A stretch of 64,000 nucleotides of DNA. Origin: Leifsonia sp. Root4. GTDB lineage: Bacteria; Actinomycetota; Actinomycetes; Actinomycetales; Microbacteriaceae. The stretch spans positions 54,309 to 118,308 of the forward strand of contig NZ_LMDN01000003.1 in assembly GCF_001425085.1 (NCBI RefSeq). The letters run 5' to 3'. Below the pieces are notes generated by a model. It worked only from the letters and a program-made list of their open reading frames with translations, made no database searches and was not told where the DNA came from. Shown here piece after piece: positions 43,027-51,425 of this stretch; the first letter of the stretch is position 1; the number at the start of each line of letters is the position of its first letter. The translations under genes and the position numbers were made by a program.

Positions 43027-45888
43027 TCAGCGCGTCGCGCGTTCCAGCAGCTCCAGGATGTGCACATAGGACTCGCCGGTGGCGCGCGTCATGCCGATCT
43101 CGCAGGTGCGGTTGCAGGAGGCGTGTGCGTCGAAATCGCCGCCGGCGATCTCGGCCGCCTCGGCGGCGGTGGCCGAGGCGGTGAGCTCCGGGTGCAGCAT
43201 CCCGCGATCACCGGCGAAGGCGCAACAACCCCAGGCATCCGGCACGACCGCCTCGACGGCGACGGCTCCGGCGAGCTCCCGCAGGTGATCGTTGGAGCCG
43301 AGCCGGGTGCTTGAGCACGTCGGGTGCAGCGCCAACGAGGCGATCTGTTCCGTCACGTCGAGCCCCGGCAGCAGACGCTCGGCGGCGAAGTCGACGGCGT
43401 CGATGATGCTGAGTGACACCGGGTGACCGTCGAGCTCCGTCACGTTCTCCAGCGCGTGCACCAGACCCTCCGTGCACGAGGAGTTGTCGCAGACGATCGG
43501 CAGGACGCCGCCCCCGGATGCCGCGAGCAGCGCCCGCACGGTCTTCTCGATCGCCGTGCGGTAGCCGTCGGCGAGGCCCTTGGACTTCCACGGCGTGCCA
43601 CAGCAGAGCGAGTCGATCCGCTCGGGGGTCACCAGCCGAACACCGGAACGCTCGCAGAGCAGGCGGAACGCCTCCGCGGCACCGATGCCGCCATCGGCCG
43701 GGCCGAACATCGATCCGACGCACGCGGAGAAGAACACGGCATCGCCGGTCTCGGGCGAGCTGTGGGCGCGCTTGGCCCCGCCGCGCGGCAGGTCCCCGCT
43801 CCACTGCGGCACGACGTCGCGGCCGAGCACCGCCCGCCCGGCGGCGCTGGCCATGGTTGCGACCGGCGGCGCGAGCTTCGCCGCGCTGAGTGCGACGGAT
43901 GCGCCGCGGCTGACGCCGCCCCAGATGCTCGCAACCCCGGCCGCGATCGTGCGCGTCGGCGCGTTGGCGTCCTGTTCGCGCAGTCGGCGCACCAGGTCAC
44001 CGGTGTTGATCAGCACCGGGCACGCGGTCTGGCACATGCCGTCGGCGGCGCAGGTCTGCACCGAGGAGTACTCCTCCGCGGCGGCGAGCGTGGCATCCAG
44101 GGCCGCGTCGCCGTCGGCGCGGGCCGCTGCCCGCGCCCGGCGCACGGCGATGCGCTGCCGGGGCGTGAGCGTCACGTCCTTGCTCGGGCAGACCGGCTCG
44201 CAGTAGCCACACTCGACGCAGCGGTCGACCTCCGGCTCCACCTCCGGCGTCAGCTTCAGGTGTTCGAGGTGGGAGGTGGGGGAGTCGGTCAGCAGCACGC
44301 CCGGGTTCAGCACGCCCAGCGGGTCGCACAGCCGCTTCACCTCGCGCATGACCGCGTAGAGCTCGCCGCCGAACTGGCGCTCGACGAACGGCGCCATGAT
44401 CCGGCCGGTGCCGTGTTCGGCCTTCAGCGTGCCACCGGCGCCGAGCACGAGCTCGACGAGGTCCTCGGTGAAATCCGCCTGGCGCGCGATGGCGCCGTCC
44501 GCGGTGAAATCCTCGGTGAGCAGGAAGTGGATGTTGCCGTCCTTGGCGTGCCCGAAGATGACCGCATCGTCATAGCCGTGCCGCCGGAACAGCAGCTGAA
44601 GCGAAGCGCACGTGTCGGAGAGCCGCTCGACGGGAACGGCGATGTCCTCCAGCAGTGCGGTGGTGCCGGGCTTCCTGGCGCCGGCGATGGCCGCGTACAG
44701 GCCTTTGCGGAAGTGCCAGAGGCGAGCGCGTTCCTTCGCATCGCGGGTGATGGCAAGGGCGGGTGCTCCGGCATCGGCAATGGCCAGCCCGGCGCTCTCG
44801 ATCTGTGCGGCGAGGTCGGCGTCATCCGCGCCGTGGTACTCCACCAGGAGCGCGGCGTGCTCGGCGATCACGACGTCATCGATGATGCCGGCCGCCGTCG
44901 GGTCGGCCTGGACGACGCGGAGCGAAGCCGCATCCATCAGCTCGAGCGTTGCCGCGCCGGTGGCGACCAGGACGGGCAGGATGCCGGTCGCCGCGTCGAG
45001 GCTGTCGAACACGAGCAGGGCGGTGCCGATCGCCGGCGCGATCGGCACAGTGTCGAAGACGGCCTCGGCGACGAAGCCCAGAGTGCCCTCGCTGCCGACG
45101 AGGAGGTGGGCGAGGATCTGTACCGGCTGGTGGAAGTCGAGGAAGGAGTTCAGGCCATAGCCCATCGTGTTCTTGCCACGGTACTGGCGCTCGATCTCGG
45201 CGACGAGGTCGGCACGGCCACGGATCTCGTCGCGCAGCCGCTTCAGTCCGGAGTGCAGGGCGGGCTCCGCGGCGGCGAGCCGTGCATCGGCGTACGGCAG
45301 CGCGGTGTCGACGACGGTGCCGCTCGGAAGCACGACGGTCAGCGCGGCGAGCGTGCGGTAGCTGTTGTGATGCGTGCCGCAGGCCATTCCGCTGGAGTTG
45401 TTGGCGATGACGCCGCCGATGGTGGCCGCGATCTCGCTGGCCGGGTCCGGGCCGAGCTTGCGGCCGTGCCGGATCAGGCGGGCGTTCACCTGGCGCACGG
45501 TCGCGCCGGGCTGCACGCGCACCCTGGCGCCGCCGTCCTCGACCGTGATGCGCCGGAACGCCGAGCGCGTGTCGAGCAGGATGCCGTCGCCGGAGGCCTG
45601 ACCGGAGAGGCTGGTGCCGCCGGAACGCACCGTCACGTGCCGGCCCGTACTCGCCGCGTACCGGAGAACGGCGGCGACATCGTCCGCATTCTGCGGCGTG
45701 ACCACCGCCTCTGGCGTGAGCAGAACGTGCGAGGCGTCGACGCCGGCCACGATTCGATCGAACTGGGCGACCGTCACGGTGCGGTCGCCCTCGCCGCGCT
45801 GGCCGCCGAGAGCGCTCCAGAGTCCGGTTGCGAGCGACTCGTCGCCGGGGGAGACTGCGGATCGGGCGGCGGTTGCTGATGGAGTCAT
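43027..45888 (-). CDS. FAD-linked / Fe-S D-lactate dehydrogenase-like fusion protein
   Basis: A 953-residue fusion. Residues about 45-240 are the FAD_binding_4 (PCMH) domain: VTVRSGGTSLSGQA and GPDPASEIAATIGGVIANNS. Residues about 250-520 form the FAD-oxidase C domain, with GTLKAEHGTGR. Then comes a ferredoxin pair (CVECGYCEPVCP and CAADGMCQTACP). A GlpC-like CCG domain with CCGTPWKSKG and GCCAFAGDRG ends it. Such Dld-II/YdiJ-type enzymes oxidise D-lactate, D-2-hydroxyglutarate or glycolate and pass electrons to quinone. ATG 45888 is the conserved start; a perfect palindrome lies 105 bp upstream. The IclR gene follows upstream on the same strand. Confidence 0.9.
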   Translation of the reverse strand: MTPSATAARSAVSPGDESLATGLWSALGGQRGEGDRTVTVAQFDRIVAGVDASHVLLTPEAVVTPQNADDVAAVLRYAASTGRHVTVRSGGTSLSGQASGDGILLDTRSAFRRITVEDGGARVRVQPGATVRQVNARLIRHGRKLGPDPASEIAATIGGVIANNSSGMACGTHHNSYRTLAALTVVLPSGTVVDTALPYADARLAAAEPALHSGLKRLRDEIRGRADLVAEIERQYRGKNTMGYGLNSFLDFHQPVQILAHLLVGSEGTLGFVAEAVFDTVPIAPAIGTALLVFDSLDAATGILPVLVATGAATLELMDAASLRVVQADPTAAGIIDDVVIAEHAALLVEYHGADDADLAAQIESAGLAIADAGAPALAITRDAKERARLWHFRKGLYAAIAGARKPGTTALLEDIAVPVERLSDTCASLQLLFRRHGYDDAVIFGHAKDGNIHFLLTEDFTADGAIARQADFTEDLVELVLGAGGTLKAEHGTGRIMAPFVERQFGGELYAVMREVKRLCDPLGVLNPGVLLTDSPTSHLEHLKLTPEVEPEVDRCVECGYCEPVCPSKDVTLTPRQRIAVRRARAAARADGDAALDATLAAAEEYSSVQTCAADGMCQTACPVLINTGDLVRRLREQDANAPTRTIAAGVASIWGGVSRGASVALSAAKLAPPVATMASAAGRAVLGRDVVPQWSGDLPRGGAKRAHSSPETGDAVFFSACVGSMFGPADGGIGAAEAFRLLCERSGVRLVTPERIDSLCCGTPWKSKGLADGYRTAIEKTVRALLAASGGGVLPIVCDNSSCTEGLVHALENVTELDGHPVSLSIIDAVDFAAERLLPGLDVTEQIASLALHPTCSSTRLGSNDHLRELAGAVAVEAVVPDAWGCCAFAGDRGMLHPELTASATAAEAAEIAGGDFDAHASCNRTCEIGMTRATGESYVHILELLERATR

Positions 45889-45992
45889 GCGCGGGGGATT
45901 CCTGACGTGTGGTGGTGCCGCGGCGCGGGGCGGACTCCGTTGAACACGCAGTGGACGACCATGAGGTGGGCGATCCTGCCCCGAGCGGTGCA

Positions 45993-46007
45993 TGTAACTT
46001 TGTTACA
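45993..46007. promoter_or_regulatory. Palindromic operator before the Fe-S dehydrogenase
   Basis: TGTAAC-ttt-GTTACA is a perfect 15-bp inverted repeat in an AT-rich stretch of the 161-bp gap between the dehydrogenase and IclR genes. It probably binds a repressor of the dehydrogenase. It does not match the GTGTTCGAT-type site, so a different regulator is likely. Confidence 0.5.
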
Positions 46008-46049
46008 GGAATAGCCTACATGGTGAAACTTTATGCCCCACCGGGGTGC

Positions 46050-46763
46050 TCAGACGCCGTAGGCGCGTGCCACGCTCTGCGCGCCGAGCTTCAGCCGCTC
46101 GGCGATCTCTCCCTCGGTGCCGGGAATGACGACGTGGATCACCGCGATCGACGCCGGCGGCTGTCCGGGCAGCATCAGCGGCACGGCGACCGACTTCAGC
46201 GAGGGCACGACCTCGTCGTGGCTGGAGGCGTAGCCGCGCGCCCGGCTCTCGGCCAGCTCCGCCCGCAGTTCCGCGCTCAGTTCGGCCGGCCATGCGCTCT
46301 CCGGAAGGCCGAGCAGGATCGCCTTGCCGGGGCCGCCGCGGCTGATCGGGTGCCGGTAGCCCGGGCGGTACGCCACAACGGCGACGGTCTGGCGCGGGGC
46401 GGCGCTGACCAGCGTGACGGCCTCGCCGCTGTCGAGCATCACCGCGAGCAGGCAGGTCATGCCGAGCTCATTTGCGATCTCGTTGAGCACGGGGAGCGCG
46501 GCCTGCTGCAGATTGCGCGCGACCCCAGAGTTCAACGCCGCAAGGCCCGCGCCCAGGCCGACGTGGCCCGCACCGTCCCGTGTGACGAGATCGTGTTCCT
46601 CGAGAGTGCGCAGCAGACGGTAGGCGACAGAACGGTGCACATCCAGCGCGCTGGCCAGTTCGGCGATCGAGAGATTGCGGTCGGCGCCCGCGAGGATCTC
46701 GAGCAGTCGGATGCCGCGACTCAGCGTTTGCGAGCCGGCCTGCGGAGCAGCCAGTTTCTCCAT
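46050..46763 (-). CDS. IclR family transcriptional regulator
   Basis: A 237-residue regulator of normal family length. The N-terminal winged helix (about residues 12-75) has SRGIRLLEILAGADRNLSIAEL and HRSVAYRLLRTLEEHDLV. The C-terminal effector domain (about 85-237) has VARNLQQAALPVLNEIANELG and GGPGKAILLGLPE, then a segment like ARGYASSHDE. IclR proteins commonly control aromatic catabolism. ATG 46763 has AGAGAGG upstream; the long in-frame extension beyond it is not supported. Its upstream gap carries a site nearly identical to one in the mobA promoter, so it probably regulates both. Confidence 0.92.
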   Translation of the reverse strand: MEKLAAPQAGSQTLSRGIRLLEILAGADRNLSIAELASALDVHRSVAYRLLRTLEEHDLVTRDGAGHVGLGAGLAALNSGVARNLQQAALPVLNEIANELGMTCLLAVMLDSGEAVTLVSAAPRQTVAVVAYRPGYRHPISRGGPGKAILLGLPESAWPAELSAELRAELAESRARGYASSHDEVVPSLKSVAVPLMLPGQPPASIAVIHVVIPGTEGEIAERLKLGAQSVARAYGV

Positions 46764-46817
46764 CGCTCGTCCAGCCTCTCTGCTCGTTTCCACGCGGCGG
46801 CACGGCATGTGATCACC

Positions 46818-46836
46818 GTGTTCGATATTAGGACAC
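46818..46836. promoter_or_regulatory. IclR autoregulatory operator
   Basis: GTGTTC-GATATTA-GGACAC is a near-palindrome 55 bp before the IclR start. It matches the mobA promoter site (minus strand 41048-41031) at 14 of 18 positions, sharing GTGTTCGAT and the TAG-AC half. This is the expected layout for an autoregulated IclR protein. Confidence 0.65.
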
Positions 46837-46944
46837 AATCGGCATTTTCTGGAGGACCGGGGTCTGTTCCCCGGCGCCGTTCCGTGTGATCCTGAAGCAC
46901 CGAGCCTGTCGCCGCGGGTGACTCCATCGAGGAAGCGAGTGGCC

Positions 46945-47475
46945 ATGAGTGAGCGTGAGGAGGTTGCCGCCCCGGGCGAGATCCGGCCGTGGTGGCGCCG
47001 TCGGCGCGAACTCGTCACCCCGGAGCTCATCTCCGGCACCGTGCTCGTGAGCGCAGTCATCGCCGTTGCCGACGAGAGCGGGCACGCCATCAGCACGACG
47101 GGGGTCACCGTCATCACCATGCTGGTGCTGTGGGTCTCGCAGTTCTACATCGTCGCGATCGCTGCTCAGGCCCGCCGGCCGGCGGGGGAGCCCGTGCATC
47201 CGGCCCGCTCGATCCGTGTCGGGCTCGAGGGCTCGGTCGGGCTGTTGATCGCGACCCTCCCGCCGCTGCTGCTGCTCCTGCTCGGCGACCTCGGCCTGCT
47301 GTCGGTGAACGTGTCCTACTGGTCTGCGCTCTGGGCGGGCGTGGTCGTGCTGGCATTCCTCGGCTGGATCGCGTTCAGCGGGCGGCGGGTCGCGTGGTAC
47401 TGGCGGCTGTGTGGCACCTGTGCCACCGCCGGATTCGGCGTCGTCGTCATCCTCCTGCGGATCGTGATCGACTGA
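46945..47475 (+). CDS. Hypothetical membrane protein, about five helices
   Basis: A 176-residue protein, no family recognised. A charged N-terminus (EIRPWWRRRRELVTPELI) is followed by about five hydrophobic helices, one with LLIATLPPLLLLLLGDLGLL. The last is VVVILLRIVID at the C-terminus. The RRRREL segment suggests the N-terminus faces the cytosol. ATG 46945 is preferred over an in-frame ATG at 46918 because GAGG lies 12 nt upstream. It is divergent from iclR and convergent with the next gene, so it is probably monocistronic. Confidence 0.65.
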   Translation: MSEREEVAAPGEIRPWWRRRRELVTPELISGTVLVSAVIAVADESGHAISTTGVTVITMLVLWVSQFYIVAIAAQARRPAGEPVHPARSIRVGLEGSVGLLIATLPPLLLLLLGDLGLLSVNVSYWSALWAGVVVLAFLGWIAFSGRRVAWYWRLCGTCATAGFGVVVILLRIVID

Positions 47476-47502
47476 GGCAGTGACGGGGCCGGCGGCGGGG
47501 AC

Positions 47503-47904
47503 TCAGTTGCGGAAGAACGCGTTCGATCGCCGCAGATAGAGCAGCACCAACGCGGTGATCGACAACAGGATGCTGATCACCGCGAGCCAGAGCAGCCAGG
47601 GCGCCGTGATCGACAACACGATCGCGGCCACGATCGACAGGCATTGGAACACGGTCGCGACCACTCTGGCCCCGTAGCTGCCACCGAACAGCCCTCCGGC
47701 GACGATCAGTGTGACGGCGCCGAGGATCGCGATGGCGACGGCGAAGACGATGAGCGGGCCGCCGCCGCCGATTCGCTGCACCAAGTCCTCGTTGCCCGTC
47801 TGGAAGAGCAGCAGCACGCCGGTGATCACATTGAGCGCCCCGGAGACCCAGAGCGTGATGGCGACGGCCGTGACGCCGCCGGGGCGGGGGTTCTCTGTGG
47901 ACAC
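47503..47904 (-). CDS. Small four-helix membrane protein downstream of the sulfatase
   Basis: A 133-residue protein, no named family. Four hydrophobic helices are spaced by short loops: ITLWVSGALNVITGVLLLF, VFAVAIAILGAVTLIVAG, VFQCLSIVAAIVLSI and LWLAVISILLSITALVLLYL. The fold looks like the DUF4064/DUF7144-type small membrane proteins common in actinobacteria. GTG 47904 has GGGAG 6 nt upstream and lies 17 bp after the sulfatase stop, so it is probably co-transcribed with it. A role as a membrane partner of the sulfatase is only a guess. Confidence 0.65.
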   Translation of the reverse strand: MSTENPRPGGVTAVAITLWVSGALNVITGVLLLFQTGNEDLVQRIGGGGPLIVFAVAIAILGAVTLIVAGGLFGGSYGARVVATVFQCLSIVAAIVLSITAPWLLWLAVISILLSITALVLLYLRRSNAFFRN

Positions 47905-47921
47905 GGTGTGCTCCCGTCGCT

Positions 47922-50288
47922 TCACTGCCTGGCCATGATGACGCGCAGGCGCTCCGCCGGGTCGATGAGATGGTCGTGATCGTCGTCGCCGATGTCGATC
48001 TGCACCCACTGGATCGTGCCGGTGAAGCGACTGGTCTGCGGCGTGTATCCGGAGGCGACGGCCGTACCGGACTCGAATCCCACATCGGTGGTCTCGTCGG
48101 CGGAGAAGATCATCGCCTGGGTGGCGCCCACGCGGCCGGTCCCCGCAGCCGTGCCGTCGTAGTACAGCGTGACGTCGCCGCCCTTGCCGAGCCCGCCGCC
48201 GTCGTAGGCGAACTCCATCCGCACCTGGTGCCTGCCGGCCGGCACGGGTGAGCCCGCCGTCGTCGTGAACTCCTGGATGCCGAGCACGTTGTAGGTGAAC
48301 ACCGCCGCACCGTCCTTGAGGTAGAGACTCCACCCGCCGAAATGGCCGCCCTGGGCGATGATGACCCCGTCGGCGCCGCCATCCGGGATGTCGATCTCGG
48401 CGGTGACAGAGAACGACTTGTTCTTGATGCTGACGACGCTGTTCTCCGACAGTCGGCCCATGCCCGCGTAGAGCAGCTGGCTGGTGCCGTGGATCAGCGT
48501 CGGCCGGCCGGCGACCTCGGGCGTCGCACGTTCGATGCCACGATCGTCGATCGGCAGCACGTTGTACTTCGTCGCCTCGATCAGCCAGAGCCGTTGGAGT
48601 TTTGCCAGCATGGTCGGATTCGCGGCGGCGAGGTCACGTGCCTGGCTGAAGTCGCTGCCGCCGTCGTAGAGTTCCCAGACGTCGTCGTCGAAGGCGCGCA
48701 GGGTGCCGCCGACCATCTCCCACGGCGTACGGTGTTTCGTCACCGCGCTCCAACCCTTGTAGTACAGGCCGCGGTTGCCGAACATCTCGAAGTACTGCAG
48801 ATCGTGGCGCTCGGCGGCATCCGGCTCGGTGAAGGTGTAGAGCATGCTGGTGCCCTCCATAGGCGACTGCTGCACGCCGTTGACCATGGTCGGTTCCGGC
48901 AGCCCTGCCGCCTCCAACACGGTCGGCGCCACGTCGATGACGTGCGTGAACTGGCTGCGCAGCGCGCCCTTCTCGGCGATGCCGCGTGGCCACGACACGA
49001 TGGCGCCGTTGCGGGTTCCGCCCCAGTGCGATGCGACCTGCTTCGTCCATTGGAACGGGGTGTCCATCGCCCAGGCCCAGCCGACCGCGTAGTGGTTGTA
49101 TGAGCTCGGCGTGCCGAACTCGTCCATCCTGGATACCAAGTACTCCGGGGTCTCGAGGGCGGCCATGCCGTTGAAATTGGCCATCTCGTTGAACGCGCCG
49201 TTGAGGGTGCCCTCTGCGGACGCCCCGTTGTCGCCGATGATGTAGTAGATCAGTGTGTTCTCCAGGGCGCCGAGCTCCTCGATCGTGTCGAGCACGCGGC
49301 CGACGTGGAAGTCGGTGTGTTCGAGGAATCCTGCGTACACCTCCATCTCGCGCTCCAGCACGGGCTTGAGCTCGGCCGGCATGTCATCCCATGCGGGGAT
49401 CTCGGCGTGCCGCGGGGTCAGCTCGGCATCCGCCGGGATGACTCCGAGTTCCTTCTGCCTGGCGAAGGTCTTCTCCCGCTGGGCGTCCCAGCCGTCGGCG
49501 AACGCGCCCTTGTACTTGTCGGCCCACTCCTGCGGCACGTGGTGGGGCGCGTGCGTGGCTCCGGGAGCGAAGTACACGAAGAACGGCTTGTCGGGCATGA
49601 GCGCCTTCTGGCTGCGGATCCAGTTGCAGGCGTGATCGGCCAAGTCCTCGGTGAGGTGGTAGCCCTCTTCGGGCGTCGCCGGGGGTTCGACGGGCGTCGT
49701 GCCGTCGTAGAGCGCCGGATCCCACTGGTTGTTCTCGCCGCCGATGAAGCCATAGAACTTCTCGAAGCCGCCGCCGGCCGAGGGCCAGGCGTCGAACGGC
49801 CCCATCGGGGAGGACTGCCAGACCGGCACCTCGTGGCACTTGCCAAACTGGGCCGTCGAGTAGCCGTTCAACTTCAGGGTCATCGCCAGCGGTGCCTTGG
49901 TGTTCGGGCGCAGCGAGCTGTTGCCAGGCGCCGACGTCGCCGTCTCGGTGATGCTGCCCATGCCGACGGAGTGGTGGTTGCGCCCGGTGAGCATCGCCTG
50001 CCTGGTCGGTGCGCAGAGTGCCGTCGTGTGGAAGCGGTTGTAGCTGAGGCCGGCGGAGGCCAGCCGCTCGGCGTTGGGCGTGGCGCAGGGCCCGCCGAAA
50101 GCGCTCGACGCCCCGAAGCCCACGTCGTCCAGCAGCACGATCAGCACATTGGGTGCTCCGGCCGGCGGGAGCAGCGGTTCGATCGGCGGATACGCGGTGT
50201 CCGGATCCTTGGCGTCATAGGTGGTCAGTGTCGGCGCCGGACGGTCGGGGATCGGAAGCATTGCGCGTGCGTGACGATCGGGGTTCAT
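47922..50288 (-). CDS. Formylglycine-dependent arylsulfatase
   Basis: A 788-residue type I sulfatase. Metal ligands are NVLIVLLDDVG (Asp54, Asp55). The active-site signature is CAPTRQAMLTGR with Cys92 as the residue to be turned into formylglycine. Later elements are GKCHEVPVWQSSPMG, YYIIGDNGASAEG and HVIDVAPTVLEAAG. A C-terminal beta-sandwich (about 620-788, ending near RLRVIMARQ) resembles a lectin-like or arylsulfatase-A-associated domain. No signal peptide is obvious, so it may act in the cytosol. It hydrolyses sulfate esters of unknown substrate. A formylglycine-generating enzyme is required but not in the window. Confidence 0.92.
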   Translation of the reverse strand: MNPDRHARAMLPIPDRPAPTLTTYDAKDPDTAYPPIEPLLPPAGAPNVLIVLLDDVGFGASSAFGGPCATPNAERLASAGLSYNRFHTTALCAPTRQAMLTGRNHHSVGMGSITETATSAPGNSSLRPNTKAPLAMTLKLNGYSTAQFGKCHEVPVWQSSPMGPFDAWPSAGGGFEKFYGFIGGENNQWDPALYDGTTPVEPPATPEEGYHLTEDLADHACNWIRSQKALMPDKPFFVYFAPGATHAPHHVPQEWADKYKGAFADGWDAQREKTFARQKELGVIPADAELTPRHAEIPAWDDMPAELKPVLEREMEVYAGFLEHTDFHVGRVLDTIEELGALENTLIYYIIGDNGASAEGTLNGAFNEMANFNGMAALETPEYLVSRMDEFGTPSSYNHYAVGWAWAMDTPFQWTKQVASHWGGTRNGAIVSWPRGIAEKGALRSQFTHVIDVAPTVLEAAGLPEPTMVNGVQQSPMEGTSMLYTFTEPDAAERHDLQYFEMFGNRGLYYKGWSAVTKHRTPWEMVGGTLRAFDDDVWELYDGGSDFSQARDLAAANPTMLAKLQRLWLIEATKYNVLPIDDRGIERATPEVAGRPTLIHGTSQLLYAGMGRLSENSVVSIKNKSFSVTAEIDIPDGGADGVIIAQGGHFGGWSLYLKDGAAVFTYNVLGIQEFTTTAGSPVPAGRHQVRMEFAYDGGGLGKGGDVTLYYDGTAAGTGRVGATQAMIFSADETTDVGFESGTAVASGYTPQTSRFTGTIQWVQIDIGDDDHDHLIDPAERLRVIMARQ

Positions 50289-50399
50289 GGCTGCTCTCTC
50301 TGCTCACTGGGTCTGCTGGTGCACGCTAACCCCGGAGCAACCTGCTCGCCTCACCCGATCTGCGTGATGCCGCAACGTGCCGGCACGTCGGCGCACGAA

Positions 50400-50438
50400 C
50401 GAGGCGGGGCACGGCCACAATGGCCGGGCCCCGCCTCG
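50400..50438 (-). terminator. Hairpin terminator after the SHOCT gene
   Basis: GAGGCGGGGC (50401-50410) and GCCCCGCCTC (50428-50437) pair perfectly with an inner GGCC/GGCC step and a 5-nt loop; one more C/G pair flanks it. It begins 16 nt past the SHOCT stop on the minus strand and isolates it from the sulfatase gene. Confidence 0.65.
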
Positions 50439-50453
50439 GGAGCTGCGTCGTGC

Positions 50454-50843
50454 TCAGGCCGCGGCCAGAGCCTTCGCCTTGAGCGCCTCGAACTCGGCCG
50501 GGCTCAACGCGCCGGAGTCGAGTAACTGCTTCGCCTTCTCGATCTCGGCGGCCGGCGAACTGCTGCTGCTGCCTGCGACGCCGCGGATGTACTCGTCGTT
50601 CTGATAGCGGGCCTGACGGTACTCGTCCATGCGCCGCTCCGACATCTGGCGCCCGCGTGCGATCAGATAGACGAAGGTGCCGAGGAACGGCACGAACACC
50701 AGGAACAGCACCCAGATGGCCTTCATCCAGCCGTTCAACGTGTGGTCGCGGAACACATCGACGATGACGGTGATGAAGATCCAGATGCACGCGATGGTGA
50801 TGTAGACCCAGAACAACCAGATCAGATAATCCCAGAAACTCAT
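50454..50843 (-). CDS. PLDc_N plus SHOCT domain membrane protein
   Basis: A 129-residue protein. Two hydrophobic helices (about residues 5-30 and 40-62) show the PLDc_N pattern with AIWVLFLVFVPFLGTFVYLI. A basic linker (RQMSERRMDEYRQARYQ) and a Ser-rich hinge follow. The C-terminal SHOCT motif is EIEKAKQLLDSGALSPAEFEALKAK. SHOCT domains are thought to mediate oligomerisation. ATG 50843 is preferred over one 21 bp upstream, since GGAAGG and GGCGGA lie between them. Divergent from a CMD gene. Confidence 0.85.
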   Translation of the reverse strand: MSFWDYLIWLFWVYITIACIWIFITVIVDVFRDHTLNGWMKAIWVLFLVFVPFLGTFVYLIARGRQMSERRMDEYRQARYQNDEYIRGVAGSSSSSPAAEIEKAKQLLDSGALSPAEFEALKAKALAAA

Positions 50844-51092
50844 GCTCGTTCCGCCTTCCAGCATGCGGTGTGCCCATCACCCCGCGGTCGAGTCGACGCT
50901 ATTGCCCGGCTCGTGCGCCGACATCATCCCGATGGCATGAACTCCGCACACCGTACGCAGAGCGGTGTTCACCCCATCCGCGTGAGGCGCTTTCCCCGCG
51001 GTTGTCGTCCACTTGGAGGGAAGGACAGGCCCCGGGTTGCCGCCGCAGTGCGGGCAGACCGATTGGGGCTCGCCTGCGGAAGGGGTGGTGTC

Positions 51093-51413
51093 GTGGATTA
51101 CAGGCAACGGCTGCGCCGGATGGCGATCAACGAACAGGGAGTCGTCGAGAGCGAGGCCGGCCTCAGCGAGCTCGGCGTACTCGATCCCAAGACCCTCGCG
51201 CTCGCTCGTCTGGCAGCGTTGGTGGCGATCGGAGGCGCTGGACCGTCGTTCGGTGAGCAGGCGACGGCCGCCGTGAGCGCCGGAGCCTCCGCAGACGAAC
51301 TCGTCGACGTCATCGTGGGAGTGGCCTCCATCGTCGGTGTCCCGCGTGTCGTTGCCGCTGCACCACGGCTAGCACTGGCGCTCGGATTCGACGTCGAAGA
51401 CTCCGTCGACTGA
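51093..51413 (+). CDS. Carboxymuconolactone decarboxylase (CMD) family protein
   Basis: A 106-residue single CMD/AhpD-like domain: LDPKTLALARLAALVAIGG, then EQATAAVSAGASADELVDVIVGVASIVG and VPRVVAAAPRLALALG. The redox CxxC and His of AhpD are missing, so it is closer to carboxymuconolactone decarboxylase-like or non-redox members. GTG 51093 has GGAAGGGG 7 nt upstream. The upstream 250 bp (50844-51092) holds no supported gene. Convergent with the large LuxR regulator, with a 12-bp gap. Confidence 0.75.
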   Translation: MDYRQRLRRMAINEQGVVESEAGLSELGVLDPKTLALARLAALVAIGGAGPSFGEQATAAVSAGASADELVDVIVGVASIVGVPRVVAAAPRLALALGFDVEDSVD

Positions 51414-51425
51414 CGAGACTGGCGC

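Noticed and set aside
43423..45879. 818-codon open frame on the plus strand
   Set aside because: Antisense to the FAD/Fe-S dehydrogenase, with an Arg/Gly/Asp/Val-rich translation and no recognisable domain.
50877..51107. 76-codon minus-strand ORF with CPHCGG
   Set aside because: Needs a TTG start without ribosome-binding site and overlaps the CMD gene start; the single CxxC is not enough to support a gene.
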